Source: Aphrophora alni
Taxonomy: Eukaryota > Arthropoda > Insecta > Hemiptera > Aphrophoridae
Direction of reading: 5' to 3'
Assembly: GCA_963513935.1 (NCBI GenBank)
Contig: OY740765.1
Location: forward strand, 148,391,830-148,455,829
Length of the DNA stretch: 64,000 nt
Part shown: piece by piece, positions 14,901 through 29,300 of the stretch
Numbering within the stretch: position 1 is the first letter of the stretch
How the letters are laid out: every line of letters begins with the position of its first letter
Position numbers and translations under genes: made by a program
Notes under the pieces: generated by a model
What the model was told of the DNA's origin: nothing
The model's database searches: none
Seen by the model: only the letters and a program-made list of their open reading frames with translations

Positions 14901-17900
14901 AAGGAATTGGTAATAATTATGATTGTTTCTTCTGTTTATTGAAATTTTGAAATTTTTGTAATAGTGGTTTCTTCTAATTAAAATAAAATTAATTTGAATA
15001 TATATTTACATGTATGGTTTTGGAAACATTTTAACCATCATGGTCCAATTTGTTTAGGCCCCTTTTAATGTTGGTTACTAGCTTGTTATATCTGGTAATG
15101 GTAGTAATGTATAATCAATAGTGAAACAACCATGCTCTTACTGTAACAGCAGAAACAGCTGTATAGGTAGATATTGAAAAGATAGCTTTAAGATTTAGGT
15201 TTTTACTTATTGTAACATTTATGAAAACTGGAATTTAAAAAAAGATAAATTTAGATTTATTTTACTAAATTTATTGTTAAACATTAAGAAATTTTATTGG
15301 GCGCCATTCTGTGATTTTAAGCAGGGACACATAATAATAAAAAAATCGGGATTGTGGATTCTAGGAAAATGTACTTTAGAATCACAAGACAAACCTTAGT
15401 TCCTGGAAATATTCAAATTTATAATTCTTTCGAATACTTAAACCTGAAATACATACATTATATATTTTCCTAATTCAATAATTTTCTACTATGGAAGTAC
15501 TTCCTTATAACTAACATCTATTAAAATTTTAACAAATATTATTTAAAGAACATAATAAATTTACAACTAAAAGAGGGTTCACAGTATATGACTGTCCTTT
15601 AAAAAAAAAAAAAAAAAACAGTTTACTAGCACAAAGTTTATTGTTTTTTAGTTCAAGTCTATTTACGATGTTTTCTACGAAATTGAAAGAAATATTTGTT
15701 ATTTTTTCTTTTAGATTAAAGATGCAAATTTCTCCAATTAAAATGTTTCTTTAGTATAGATTTACTCTTCAAATTCGTATATAACGAATCCATTTATTCT
15801 GTTCTAATATATTATATTTTTATGAATAACTAATGTGCCTGATACCAAAGACGCAATCACTGATTTTATTTTAGTTCAATTTAAAACTGTTTTATTATGA
15901 ATATCTCTTTTTTGAAAGTCGCTCTAAGCGAAGTGAAATCTGAGGCGATCAGCCTAATGAGATGGTCCAAACGTGACTTCTCTCCTCCTTGGTTGTAGAA
16001 CTAGTGAAACTACAAGAAGTATTCTGTACCAGTCCAACTAAAAATTGGATCCTTTGGACCAATTGGGGATAACCTGACGATTAGATTGACACACTACCTC
16101 ACTGCACTCACTTATTATGTTCTTAATTTAGGGAGAACCGCTAGTGCCTAGCTTTGTTTATAGTTGTAGACATGCGACTCCCAACCCCAATCCACTTTCA
16201 AAAATAATCCTTCCCCAACCACCCTGGATTCCGCAAACCTTTCAGTTGCTAATTAGTGCTTGTATTCATGTTATTACACACTGTGTTACATAAACTTGAA
16301 AAACATTTTCACTTTTTGATACTCGACTATCAAAATGATATTTTTTGTGGTGATTATCGGTACTTTTGGTTGTTATTTATTTGGTGTTGATGATTGCTAA
16401 GTGAGAAAAGTTTTGCATCAATTATTATAATTTGAAATCAGAATTACTGCACCTAGCGATTATAGTTTGTAACACAATTAAGGACTTAGGATTCTAAGAT
16501 GATACAATGATACTATTTACCCAGAGAGAGGTTGTTCTTATTACAAAGCAATAGAAGCTAGAGGGACTGCAGTTGTAGTTCTGTCAAAAACTAGTGTAGC
16601 TGAATAAAAAGATTTAATGTCTTAATGTTATGTTAGACATAGAGTCTAGGTGAAAACTCTATACTGTGGTGATAATGATATGTGATAAAATGGTGAAGTG
16701 TTTGGGATTGGTTGGGAAGGCTTGTTCCTTTATCTGGATGAACAGTAAAACATATCCTTTCACTCCAACTTTAAAACAAACTAACTTAATAGTGTTATTT
16801 CCCAGGATTAGTAATCCTGACATCAAATTATAAAGATCTACAGAAAAACAATCAGAAACCATCAAAGTTTGTTTCATAGATTACAGTGATCGCACCATGC
16901 AGGATGCAATAAATTTATTTCTAATAAGAAACCTATCAAACACTTTTTGGTAGAGAAGCCCTTTCCAGTATTTAATGTAAAATTGTTCTCTTTTGTAACC
17001 AGGTAAATACATATGAACCTGAAGTGTTCTGGCCAGATGGTGAGTGGGAAGCTAGTGATGATTATTGGTTTTCAAAACCTTTCTTAACATGGCTGTATAA
17101 TGAGAGTCCGATAAAAGATACAGTGGTTGTGAACGACCGTTGGGGAAGTAAGACACGATGTCATCATGGTGGTTTCTTAACCTGTTTTGATCGATATGTT
17201 CCAGGTAAATTAAAATTAATTTGAGCAATTGTACAATTTACTTTCTCATATACAGTAGACTCATGACTATCTAGTTCAGCTGTGATGTAAATAATATTAA
17301 TTTGGATCTATAAATTTAGTCTATAAAACAGTTAATTTGTAATACTTATCATTCGTAAGTACCACATTAGTCTTGAAGCTACTATATACATAATAAGTCC
17401 TTTAGAAAAAGTTATATGGTAGGTAAAATAAAAAACAATGTTGAGTTTTTCACTGTTGGAATATTTGTCATCTGTTTATCATTTCTGCAGTACCCTACTT
17501 CCCTATCCAAACCATGCTTCATGGAAATGTTTTGATCATATCAAAGTATTGTTTTAAATGTTTATGATAATTCAAAATTGGAAGAACCAATTCTCAAAAT
17601 TGCCTCTTAGCAATTCTTATCAAATTTTGCTCATAGTTTGCTAAAGATCCAAATTGTACTTTGCCACCTACCAACAAATGGTGTATACCGTTTCCAGAAA
17701 TAGCCGCATTTTGATCAAAATAAAATTCAATCTATATCTGCCCTACGATGAAATTCATAATACCTCTACTAGAGTTCAGTAGCGTGCAACATCTTAACCA
17801 GTAAAGTTAGTCATGATCGCTTGACTGCACTGTTAGCTTTTTTTTTGATTTGGTAAGTTACTAGTCGGCCATTAACTACTTATACAAACAAGACTGGGTA

Positions 17901-20326
17901 AAGTATTAGAATCTAATCATTTCTAAATAATGTCAGTAGAAAAATCCATTTAAATTAATAATTATATTCCCATTTGGTATTTACAGTGTTTAGCGATTTC
18001 GGCTCACAATACCTCAAGTGAAAGTTTTTCTTATTAATTCTGCACCTTTAAAGTTGGTGTGTTGGTTTTTTATGTCTGCCACACTTAACAATGTTTTAAG
18101 CTAGCTAGTATTTTTCAAATTCCTTATGAACTGTTGTTTTATTTTACTTATGTTTTAAAATATTGGTTTGGGTTCTAAATCTTAAATTTTGCTAAAGTTT
18201 GATGGAAACAGCTTAAATGATTTTGAGATACTCTACTTACAAAATGGATATCATAGTTTTAACTTTTATAGTAGTATGGACAAAGTTATGTGATGAGTCA
18301 AGAAATCAATGACAAGTTTTTTTTGCGGATATATCCATTTTGAGGTTTCCTGAGTCCAAAAAGTAGTTTTTGGAATGTTGTCTGTCTGTCATATCAGTCC
18401 TGCTGGACCTCTATAGCTGCTGGACCAATTTTAATCAGATTTGGTATGTGGGCGGGATGTTTTATTTCATTTTTGTATAACTCAATATTTGGGGTAAGAT
18501 ATAAAAAAAATTACAAAACTATGATTTTATAAAAATCAGCTCAACAATTTTGATCAAATTTTGCTCAAATGTAGTATCTAATTGCCTACACAAAATTTAT
18601 GGGTCACTACGTCTCCAAAAATGCTAGTTCATGGGTCACAGGTAAAAAATTAAAAATCGAACATGGGGCAGCTCTGCCAATTTTGTTCAAATTAGTAAAA
18701 TGTGAAGATTATTAATCAAAACCCTTGTGTAAAATTGCAAGTAATAAAATATAATTCAGGAAAAATTGGCTAAACATAAATATGAACCTTGATCACTGTC
18801 CTTAAATCTACTTATGCTGAGGATGTGTTTATGGCACATGCAAAGTAGGTTTAGCCTCTTATTTAAATATATGACAAATTTTTTTTTCAAAACAGTATCC
18901 TTGGTTTGTTTCTACTTTTTGTCTAAGAACTAACAAAATGACATTTTTGTAACTATTAGTTTTAATTTGTTTTTACAGATGGATAAATGGGAAAGTTTGT
19001 GCAATGTATCTGTACTGTTTATTTATTTACCTGATAAATATGCTGACTTGATAACAGAAACACTTTAGTATTCAGTCGTATTTTATTTGCACTTTTCAAA
19101 ATGAGTTATTGTATAAAAAACCTAAAATTATAATTATTTTTTATATATTTCAGGAAAGCTCATGACACGTAAATGGGAGAATGCTATGTCATTAGATAAA
19201 GTATCTTGGGGGTATAGAAGAAATGCTAAACTATCTGAATACCTTACAAACTATGAATTGATTTCATTACTCGTAAAAACGATCAGCTGTGGAGGTAAGT
19301 CCTTTGTAATGTATTGTATATTTGTGTGGTGTATTTTTATGTATGCCTGTGTTGTAACGATATTGAAATTCACTATTTGTAAATAAATATATGAAAGTCA
19401 CCTCAGGGATCATATCTTAATTTCAAACCCTGACCACACCTGAAACAGTCATGAACATAGTAATCCATCACACAGCCCACTTCATAGCATAAGCTATATT
19501 AATCATTTAATCTTAAGAAACAAATGTAGAGTGTTGTGAAGTTCAGTGAATAAAAAGAAATAAGGGAAGAAGAAGAAATCATCAAAGAGATTCAAAGAGG
19601 CATAGGGGGCTACAATGAACAATTGGAGGTGGACCACCAACAAGGATTGTTGAAAGCAGTTATATGTCTAAACTATTAAAACTCAATGGACAATTAAAAG
19701 GAAAGAGAAATAAAGAAATTAATCGGTGAATGAATATTTTCATAATAAACTTGAATTGCCTGATTCACCTGGATAGCTTCCCTGTGCTATAAACATTTTA
19801 TTGTTATTTTCAATAGACCATATTATAAACTTTTAAAACTTTCAAAACAAAGAACAAAAAAATCAACTGTATCAGTGAACATTCAACGTATAACAAAATC
19901 TCCCCATAATTTCACCAACACAATCACCCATTTAGCCAGTAAGTTTTATCATCCTTGTAGATTAAAGATGTTTATACTAATAATAATAATGTATTAATTT
20001 GTATATGTTAATAATTTGTTATTTTTAAATAACCGGTGCACCACCATCAATAAATAAATGGAACAAAAACTGTAAGATTCAACTCAATATGTAAGATTCA
20101 ATATATTTATGTAATTTATGAACATATATATTTCTGAACTGATTGAGCTAGCCAAATAGAGATAATAAATCTGATTTTATAAATACATTTTTTATGTTTA
20201 TTATATCTATTTAACTATATTCGTCTAGTGGTAAATTATAGTAGAGTTATAACTTAATAGAGTTATTTAGATTTCAGTTTGTACTTGAATTTCAATAAAT
20301 TTTCTGTCTGAATTTTCTGTTATATT

Positions 20327-20371
<45 letters not shown>

Positions 20372-23300
20372 TATGCTACTTCTCAGTTTGGTAGTTGTAA
20401 AATAAAATATGTAAATGAACCATAAATACTGTCTTTAAAAAAAAAAATACATATTTAAATATGGTCGTATAGTTGCTTCACATGGACTATAAACATGTCC
20501 TTAGTATAAATTATATTTGATTAAAATCAATCAAACTTTAAAGAAACACAAGGTTCATTTTTGTTTTTACCAGAACATATTTTTTTATATGCTATTTGCA
20601 CAATATCATATTTCACTAAAATTTGAAAATCGATAGTTGATTTTGAGAAATTGTGTATTTTATACAGCTAATTTTCGTACATTGTTTTTTACCCATAACA
20701 CATGAACCGGTAATTTTAAAACGACCAATACATTTTATTTCGATCCTTAGAAACTACACATGGGCAAAATTTGATAAAAATCATTTGACGCAACTCAGAG
20801 AAAATCGTAATTGTGGGTTTTTCTTATGGCAGCTATCCCAAATTTTGCGTTGTAGCTGCTTCCATTTTCACTTTTAGAATGACAACTACTGAACAGACGT
20901 TTATGGTGACTTAGTTTTTGTCCATTTTTATTTCGGAATAGGGTAACGCTTAAACCATACCAATAATACATTTATTTTTTGTACTTGCCAAGAGCACTGA
21001 ACTTAAGCTTTTCTCTACGGATACTGCTTTAAAATGGACGATGAACTTAAAAATACAATCATAATTTTTGTCTATTACAGGAAGGATCTCTTTAGGTGAA
21101 AAAAAAAAACCCTTTTATTTACCTCATTAAATTCAAACATTCATTATTACAAACAAAAAAAAAATTCTCTGCTTTTATTTTATTTGCATTTTTTTATAAT
21201 CTGTACATATTTGTTTGATTTATCTGTGTTTTTGTTTATTGTGTTAATGTAAACCTTATTAAAATAATTCACTAATTTCAACTATTCTGTTCAAATAGGA
21301 AACTTGTTAGTAAATGTTGGACCTACAAAAGAAGGAATTATTGCTCCGATTTTTCAAGATCGTTTAAAAAATATGGGTGATTGGTTGAATATCAATGGAG
21401 AAGCTATTTACAAATCAAAACCTTGGAAAACTTGTCAGAACGATACACACACTCCAGATGTTTGGTAAGAATATGTTACAACATGTAGCTAGAATTTTGA
21501 ATTATTTTATTTTTGGTAGAAAATACTCAAAAATATATAACATATGACAATGTTTCACCTCAAAAATCATCCGGCTTATTTTACATATTTTAGATAATAC
21601 TAAATTTTTTACCAGAAGTTCAGCTGTCAGGGTTTTTTAATGCAATTGGACTAATAGTTTCCCAGCAATAGATTGACAGTAGAACACAGGCGGGGGTTAG
21701 AACTAACACTCCCACCAGAATAACACCTAGAGGAAAAGTTAGTCAAAAGACAGCCATCCAATAGTTACACTCAGAGGAAAGTCTAAAACCACCCTCTTCC
21801 CAAATCGCAAATCACTTTAGACATAATTTACATACATCACCAGGGTTAGTTAAAGTTTGGTGACTTCATCATGAACTCTCTCAGATGAAGCAAACTCTCC
21901 TATGTAGCTACATACAAATACCACATGATCTTGCTTCCACTATAAAGCTGATTTTTTTTTTCGCCTTAGTTAATAAAACTTGTTGAAGCTAATATAAATA
22001 ATTTTTTTTTTAACTAAATTTTGTGTGTGCTGGTCTTTTTACATTTATATCTTCAATATTTAAAACTCATAAAAATTGCAAAATTTCTTAAACTTCAACT
22101 TTAAACTATTACATAATAAATCTTTTTTTTTAAAGTAAAAAGACGACTAAATCGAACTTTAAAATAACATGTTGCACATAATTTTCTCATCATTATTATT
22201 TAAACTGTGATAATTTAATAAATGTGTGGAGTTATCTTGAAATTGTAAGTTACTTTTATTCATTAAAAAATGCCACACGTTGAGCGACAATTGTGATAAT
22301 TTAATAAGAGGACGTTAATATGAAAATTGAAGCTACTTTAAAAAGAAAAATTATTTGAACTTGAAGAGTTCTTACTTTATATATTTAACTAATTAAAAAA
22401 ATGAATTTATTATGATTTACAAAGTTTTATGGGCGCCAGGTAGCATTAGCTTACCAATAAAAAGATTTTTATTAAATTTATTCTCAGGGTCGCAAGTTCT
22501 TTTACTAGTGTACTCCACAGTGAAATTTGGTATATAATGAAAATACTTTGACTGAAATATTAATACAAACATTTATTAAACAGGATCATATTGTATACAA
22601 GAACATATTATTTAAACATATTAAAAAATTAAATATGATTATTATCTTAGTTAATATACTTTATTTATTTTTATTGTTTCTCTGAAGGAGACTGCTTCAT
22701 TTATTCCATGAATTTAAATCTTTACTTTAAATGTTGCAACAAGAAATTACTTTTTAAATTTAAATTACTTTGCAAATCTATGAAGTAGATTTGCTTTTAA
22801 AATAAAAAATTTCATTATTTTATTAATTTATTTTTCTTAAAATATTTTTTAAGCAGATGAAGAAAAATCAAACCTGTACAACACATATATCAAAATATAA
22901 TACAATTCATTAGTTTAGAGTTAACATAGGGTGTTTATACCACAACACCAATTTTTATAAAAAATTGTCCGAAGGTAGTAGTTCAGACGTCCCGTATCTT
23001 GTAGTTTACTGCGATCGTGGCTTTCAGGAAAGTTCATGTTACATATATGCTCGCACATCACTCAAAGAAAATGTTTTTCTTATAATAGTTCATAGCGATT
23101 TTATTGTCTTTAACGGAAAGTTTATCTCTACAAAATTCTCACTACGTGGAAAATGATCTGTTTCAAACTCGCGTATAGAAACCATTGTCTTTTATGTTCC
23201 CGCGACATTGTCATTGAAATACACTCTTTGTCGATTTTTAAACACTTTCAATCTCTACTTGAGACAAAAAAAATCATATACACATTGTTCTAACAGCACC

Positions 23301-26300
23301 TAGAAACTCTTTCCTAAGACTGAATAACTCAATCATGCTCTACTGAACTCTTATTCAAATCTTACTCCTCCAACCACTAAACTGATACTCAACTATGACC
23401 TGGTCTCTCCAGACGCTGGACTTAGACTGAAAACTCGCCACGAGAATGTCTCACTTCCGAAAGTGTTCTTTCCGGTCACATTTTTGCTGTTATAGTCATT
23501 TCACATACATCACCGTATAAAATCAAAATTCACATGTAAATAAAAAAAAACAACTTGTAATTACTTATGTTGTACTAATATTAAACATGGTTATTTATTT
23601 TTAGCCTTGAAAATCTATTTCGTTCCTATAAATGAATTTATTAAATACAATTATGATTCAAACCGCCTCCCACTCTATTTCCGTTGACCGCTCCTTTTTA
23701 AAACCTATTACAAACCTGATTTTTCACATTATTACAAAACTCATACCTTAACATTGTTCTTAATGGATGTTGAGTCCAAAATGGTGATAAGTTAGCAGAC
23801 AACAACCATGACACATGAAATCCACTAATGTACTTTACCTATTCCTGCGGTGGACACCCATGATGTATGAAAATGGAATCCACTGAAGTACTTATTACCT
23901 GTTCTTGCGGTGGACAGCTATGACGCATGAAATCCACTAATGCACTTTACCTGCTCCTGCAGTGGATGCAACATGTTACTGTGTGAGATTGAGGCATTCA
24001 AGGATTTAACCTTAAGCGGGCTTGAATATTTCTTCTTTCAAAAAATAAACTGACACATAGTACTTTTTGTTGGTTAGTAGATGGAATGTTTTTTTATCAT
24101 AGTAATTTTTGTCTTCATTTTTGGCTAACTTGGTAAAAAAAAGGAGAAATTTGGTGATACCTATTTGCATGCTTTCCTGTATGTACAAGCTATTAAACTA
24201 GAATTGAACCAAAAATGTGTATTATTTTCACTAAGTTGTAACTCACCACTCTTATCAAAATAAGGATTACAATATTAAAATATAAATCTTTTTGATTTAT
24301 TCAGGGGCTTACTATAGTGAGCACTGACGTGGTAATCACAGGATACAGAATATGTCCGAATGCACAAACTTAGTTCAGGGGAAATTAAGGCTCCTTTGGG
24401 GAAATGTTTGTATTGGTAAAAAATAAAAAAAAAGAAGCAGGATATATTTAGGCACCTTCGGGAAAATTTTCATCTGGGTAAAAGAAATGTAATAAAATGA
24501 ATAATTAAATAATGTTAAAGAAAAACGTAATTTTTACAAATAATTAGAATAAACAATAAAAGAAAATAATGTTGCATTGTTATTAATTATTGAGATTATG
24601 AATACAGTGATGAAATATACTGAATCAGTTTTCGTAATTAATGATTGGTAGTCTCGAATTGTAATAATAATACTATATAAATTGAGACCAATTAATAAAT
24701 AATAAATTATGTTGATTACTATACTATGTTACTATACATATATAATATGTTATGTTATTTAAGCATTTTCTATCAGTTGTAGCAATAAAGTAGTAATATA
24801 AAAGATAACATGCTCTTGGAGGAATAGTTAATGAGTAGGGTTGGAGAGAAGAAAGAGAGAAAATTATTGCCTTGAAAATTGTGAAAAATGGAAACAAAAT
24901 ATTATGTGTAAGGCAATATGAATTTTTGTACTTTTTGTCTCTCCCCCTGATCTATTCTTAACCAAATCTGATTGCATATCTTCGCCAAATTTTGATCTTA
25001 TATATATGAAAAGTACTTCATTGAATAAACTATATTACAACAATGTTTTATTTATGTGATGCAGTTTTGTCACATTTATTATTAATGTTAAATAATTTTA
25101 AATTTTAAAATATCTCGAAGTTAAGAAAAGATAGTCCGCTATTACAAATGATACCAATTAATGACAGTGATGTATTATTACATACAATATGGATGCATTA
25201 ATCTTTTGCACTGAATACAAGGCTACAATGGAAATTTAGGAAAAAGAGAGGAATAGACTTTGTTTCCCTTGCAACCACTTTCACTTCTTACTGTAACAAA
25301 TTTGTATCTGTCTTGTTACTAATGTCAATTCATATAGATACAAATTTGTTTCTTTTCCCCATATTTTACACTTTAACGCAATCTGAAATTATTTATTATT
25401 ATTTTATATGCAATTCGTTTAAGTGCAATTTTATGTTGCGGGCAGTTAATAGATTAAATTAACACAACTATAGTACATAAACACTGCTCTTGAATAATAT
25501 CACTGACTATCCTATTCTATCAGCTAGACCCTGTTTTTTACAAAATTCTCTTGCTCAATCGAATAAAATGGGAAACATATTAGAATGTTACATAGATTAT
25601 GAAAAACCCAATGCCTATGTAGCTTTACCCCATTTTTGGGGTCAAAAACTTTCATTATGTGTACTATTTTTGAATAGATGGGGATTGGGCAAGAAGTGAT
25701 AAAGAAAAATCAGACACTTTTGAGGAACATCTTGAACATACTTTCAAACCGTTTTGTTCACGTTTCCTAGCCAAACGGCAGATGAAACACTTTCATTGAA
25801 CAAAGTAAATGATAATGTAAATATTAGGCATGTGACTTCTAATGAACTTAGAGAAGCTATTAAAAACTTGAAGGACAAAAAAGCACCAGGATATGACCTA
25901 ATCACAGGAAAAATATTAAAATAGTTACCAGATAAAGCTGTATTAAAACTACAAAACCTTGTAAATGCAGCAATCAGAATGAAACATGTACCAGCGCAGT
26001 GGAAAGTTGCTGAGATTATAATGATTCATAAACCCGGGAAAGACCCAACTGATAAGAAATTTACAGACCTATCTCTCTTCTGCCGATTGTTGGAAAACTA
26101 TTTGAGAGACTTTTATTAAAATGTTTAAGACCAATAATAGAAGAAAGAGAACTAATTCCATATTATCAGTTTGGATTTAGAAGAAAACATTCGACACTTG
26201 ATCAAGTGAACAGAATGACTCAAATAATAGAGGATAGCTTCGAAAAGAAAAGTGTGTTCTAGCGTCTTTCTTGATGTCTCGCAGGCATTCGATAAGGTAT

Positions 26301-29300
26301 GGCACAAGGGCTTGATATACAAATGAGAGAGAGATCTTTCAAAACAATACTGTGAAATTCTCAGATCCTATCTTGCAGACAGAATATTCTGAGTGAAATG
26401 TGGAAGTGAATATTCGGAATTTAAAGTGATCACAAGGGAGCGTATTAGGACCACTGCTTTATTTGCTGTATACAGGTGATCTGCCACTAGTTGAAGAAAC
26501 CACAGTCGCTACGTTTGCGGACGATACTTCTATATTGGCTGTTGGTGATAGTGTTAAAGAAGCAACAAATAAACTGCAGAAAGCCATCCTGGAAGTTGAT
26601 GTGTGGACTAAAAGGTGGCGTATAAAACTAAATGAGTCTAAGTCAACCCATATTAATTTTACATATAAAAAAGAGAAAGAAGTGCCAGTGCGAATAAACA
26701 ATAAAATTATTCCATACAAAAATGAAGTAAAATATTTGGGAATGAATTTGGATTCAAAGCTGAACTGGAAATCACATGTCACAAAGAAAAGAAAGGAGCT
26801 CGAGCTTAAATTGAAGAATATGTACAGGCTATTTAGATACAAAGCAGGATTAAGCACGAGCAATAAAGTACTGTTATATAAGCAAGTACTGAAGCCGGTG
26901 TGTAGCTATGAACTGCAGATGTGGGGATGTGCTAAGAAAAGTAATATAAACAAAATTCAATTGTTTCAAAATTAAATACTTCGAATAATAGTAAATGCGC
27001 CTGGGTACGTACGCAGTGAATATATTCACAGAGATCTTAAAGTGAATACGATTGTTGAAGAAATCAAAGCTGTGGTAGAGAAGCATGAAAAAAGACTCCA
27101 AAACCATACTAATGCTAGTGTGCAGAAGATGATAGTGCATTGGAATACAGTACGGAGACTGTGTAGAACTAAACCTCTTGACTTGGTGTAGTGTTGGTTA
27201 AGATGATATAGATGATAATATCAGAGACATTCAATGGAATGAACTTCTGAAACACCGTGATCTCTTATTTAAGTTATAACTACTAGATAAGATTTTTTTT
27301 TTTTTTTTTTTCATTACTGTTGAGACCGATGGTTCTTGGTAGAATTCCATGTTTAAAGATAATAAAACACAATTATTTATTTTGTATATCCACTTATAAT
27401 TAGTCTAGCCGACCAATGGTTTCGCCTGTTAAGGCATTGATGAGGCTGTATTACAGACTGAAGAAAAAAGACAAAAACAGAAAACCTTAAAACTAGAGGG
27501 TGGGAGTTAGGATACAATGAATGGAAGGTTGGGGAAATACCCGGCCTGGGCAATGACCATAGGAACAATACATATTGGGAAAACCAGTTGATTGTTCTAC
27601 ATACAAATAACTTTTAAAGGTTTTACTAATGGAGAGTTATACAAATCTAACTGGTCATTTAAAACTAAATTAGGGTTACAGTATCTTATTCTTTTAATTT
27701 CTAAGCTCTCCAAAGCATTCAATTTCCTACCTTTATTATCAAAATGTAATATTTTAAAATCTACACTTGAATTAAAATCAGACACTTGATGTATTCTTAA
27801 ATGATTTGAAAAACTGGAATCTTCATATCCTAACCGCCAACTTCTTTCATGTTCACTTAACCCCTTAACTGCTGGCTTTTTAAGGCCTGGTCCCTTGTCA
27901 CTGCTGGGTTTTTTGGCTTATTTTTTATAATGTACTAGCAGCTTAAAAAATCGTATAAAATAGTATATAATGACTAGGGTTATAATATTTCTTGGTTATA
28001 ATATATGTTGGTTTTCAAAAAGGGGGGGGGGGAGTGTAAAAAGAGTGTTGTGAGGGGAGGGAGGGGGGTGTACTATAAGACTAAGATAATTATAATAAAC
28101 CAAAGAATACTCACCATCAAAAGTAAAAACAGAATTTATATTGAACACGTTTAGATATTTTCAATAAAAATAAAATAATAAATATTTACAAACTGTAAAT
28201 AGATTGGCCCAAACTGTGCGAGAGGGAAAGGGCGAGGCAATTGAACACAAAAAGGTGCAGCTACTCCCCCCTCCTGCAAAAGTTGTAAACAACGAGTGTC
28301 AGATTACAGTGCAAGCCAGTCTACAGTGAAGCAGACAACAGTCACGTCCGAATTATCGTCGGTTTCTTTCGGCATAAAACACGAGGAGTATATATACGCC
28401 AATAGCAGTTACCCGGTTCTGTGTTACGGACGTATATCTACGTCTACAGCAGTTAAAGGGTTAATCTAGATTTAAAATTACGTCCTGTTTGACCTACATA
28501 ACATGAATTACATATTTTGTAAGTTATCTTATATACACCACTTCTCAACATTTTGTTAATTTTATCTTTAGATGTTAACCGAAGTAAACTTTCTAGTTTA
28601 AAAAAAAAATGAAATCTCCAAAAAATAATGTTTACTAAGACTACCAAAGACTTTACTAAGATAAAATAATACCATAGATCAGACCGTTCCCTTCTCAGCA
28701 ACATGATAAAGAATATCAACATGTATTCTCATAGCCGGTTAAATTTATATGAAAGTAGGCTATGATTTAGAGGGAAATTTTTATTTAAAAAAATATGTTC
28801 TGGGAATATATTGGGTCCTGAATAATGTCTGCACCTCTCGCTAGATCTACCTTTTTTAATTGAGTCTTGAGTTAAATCACTCTATCTTTCCGATCAAGTC
28901 TCTACAGCCATCTATTGTTCTCTTCCTGGCTCTATTAGAGTGTTGGTGGGCTAAGAATTTTATTATATATTTTTTCTTCCTTTTTTATAAGGCAATGGCA
29001 ACCAAGAAGTTTTTGCCTTTAAGTAACAAGGGAAAAATTAAATATATAAAAAATTGTAGTCCAAAGCTGTAAGTAGTTCCCACCACTAGGGTAGGTGCAA
29101 TCAGCCATGGGAGAGCACGCTGGTGGAAACCTTCAGTCCGTAAAAACAAAATGGTGTACCCACCTTACTGGGTGCCATAGTTCACAAAGTGTTAAAAAGA
29201 TCAACATGTCTTGTTAATCAATATGGGTTTTGTTATTTGAAGATACTTCAGCATTTTTTGAAGATAGTTGTTTCCATTTTCCCTGGGTAGATTCAGCCCA

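Larger units (their letters stand above)
27377..28740 (-). pseudogene. Penelope-like element, GIY-YIG end, split by a MITE
   Basis: Minus strand. 28551-28465 reads [20 protein letters not shown] and then RNFKSRL, the GIY-YIG endonuclease core (GVY and YVG, conserved Arg). After the 600-bp insert at 27861-28460 the same frame continues at 27856-27597 with a SNHLRIH stretch and [20 protein letters not shown], the second half of the endonuclease. The remaining 27590-27377 is a 3' non-coding part with a GGTCATTGCCC block shared with 51085-51094 and a degenerate hammerhead-like motif. The reverse transcriptase is not visible. The sequence upstream of about 28560 does not look like PLE. Confidence 0.8.

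Noticed and set aside
26459..26863. Minus-strand 134-codon open frame opposite the jockey RT
   Set aside because: It is the antisense shadow of the plus-strand RT frame (FADDTS on the other strand).
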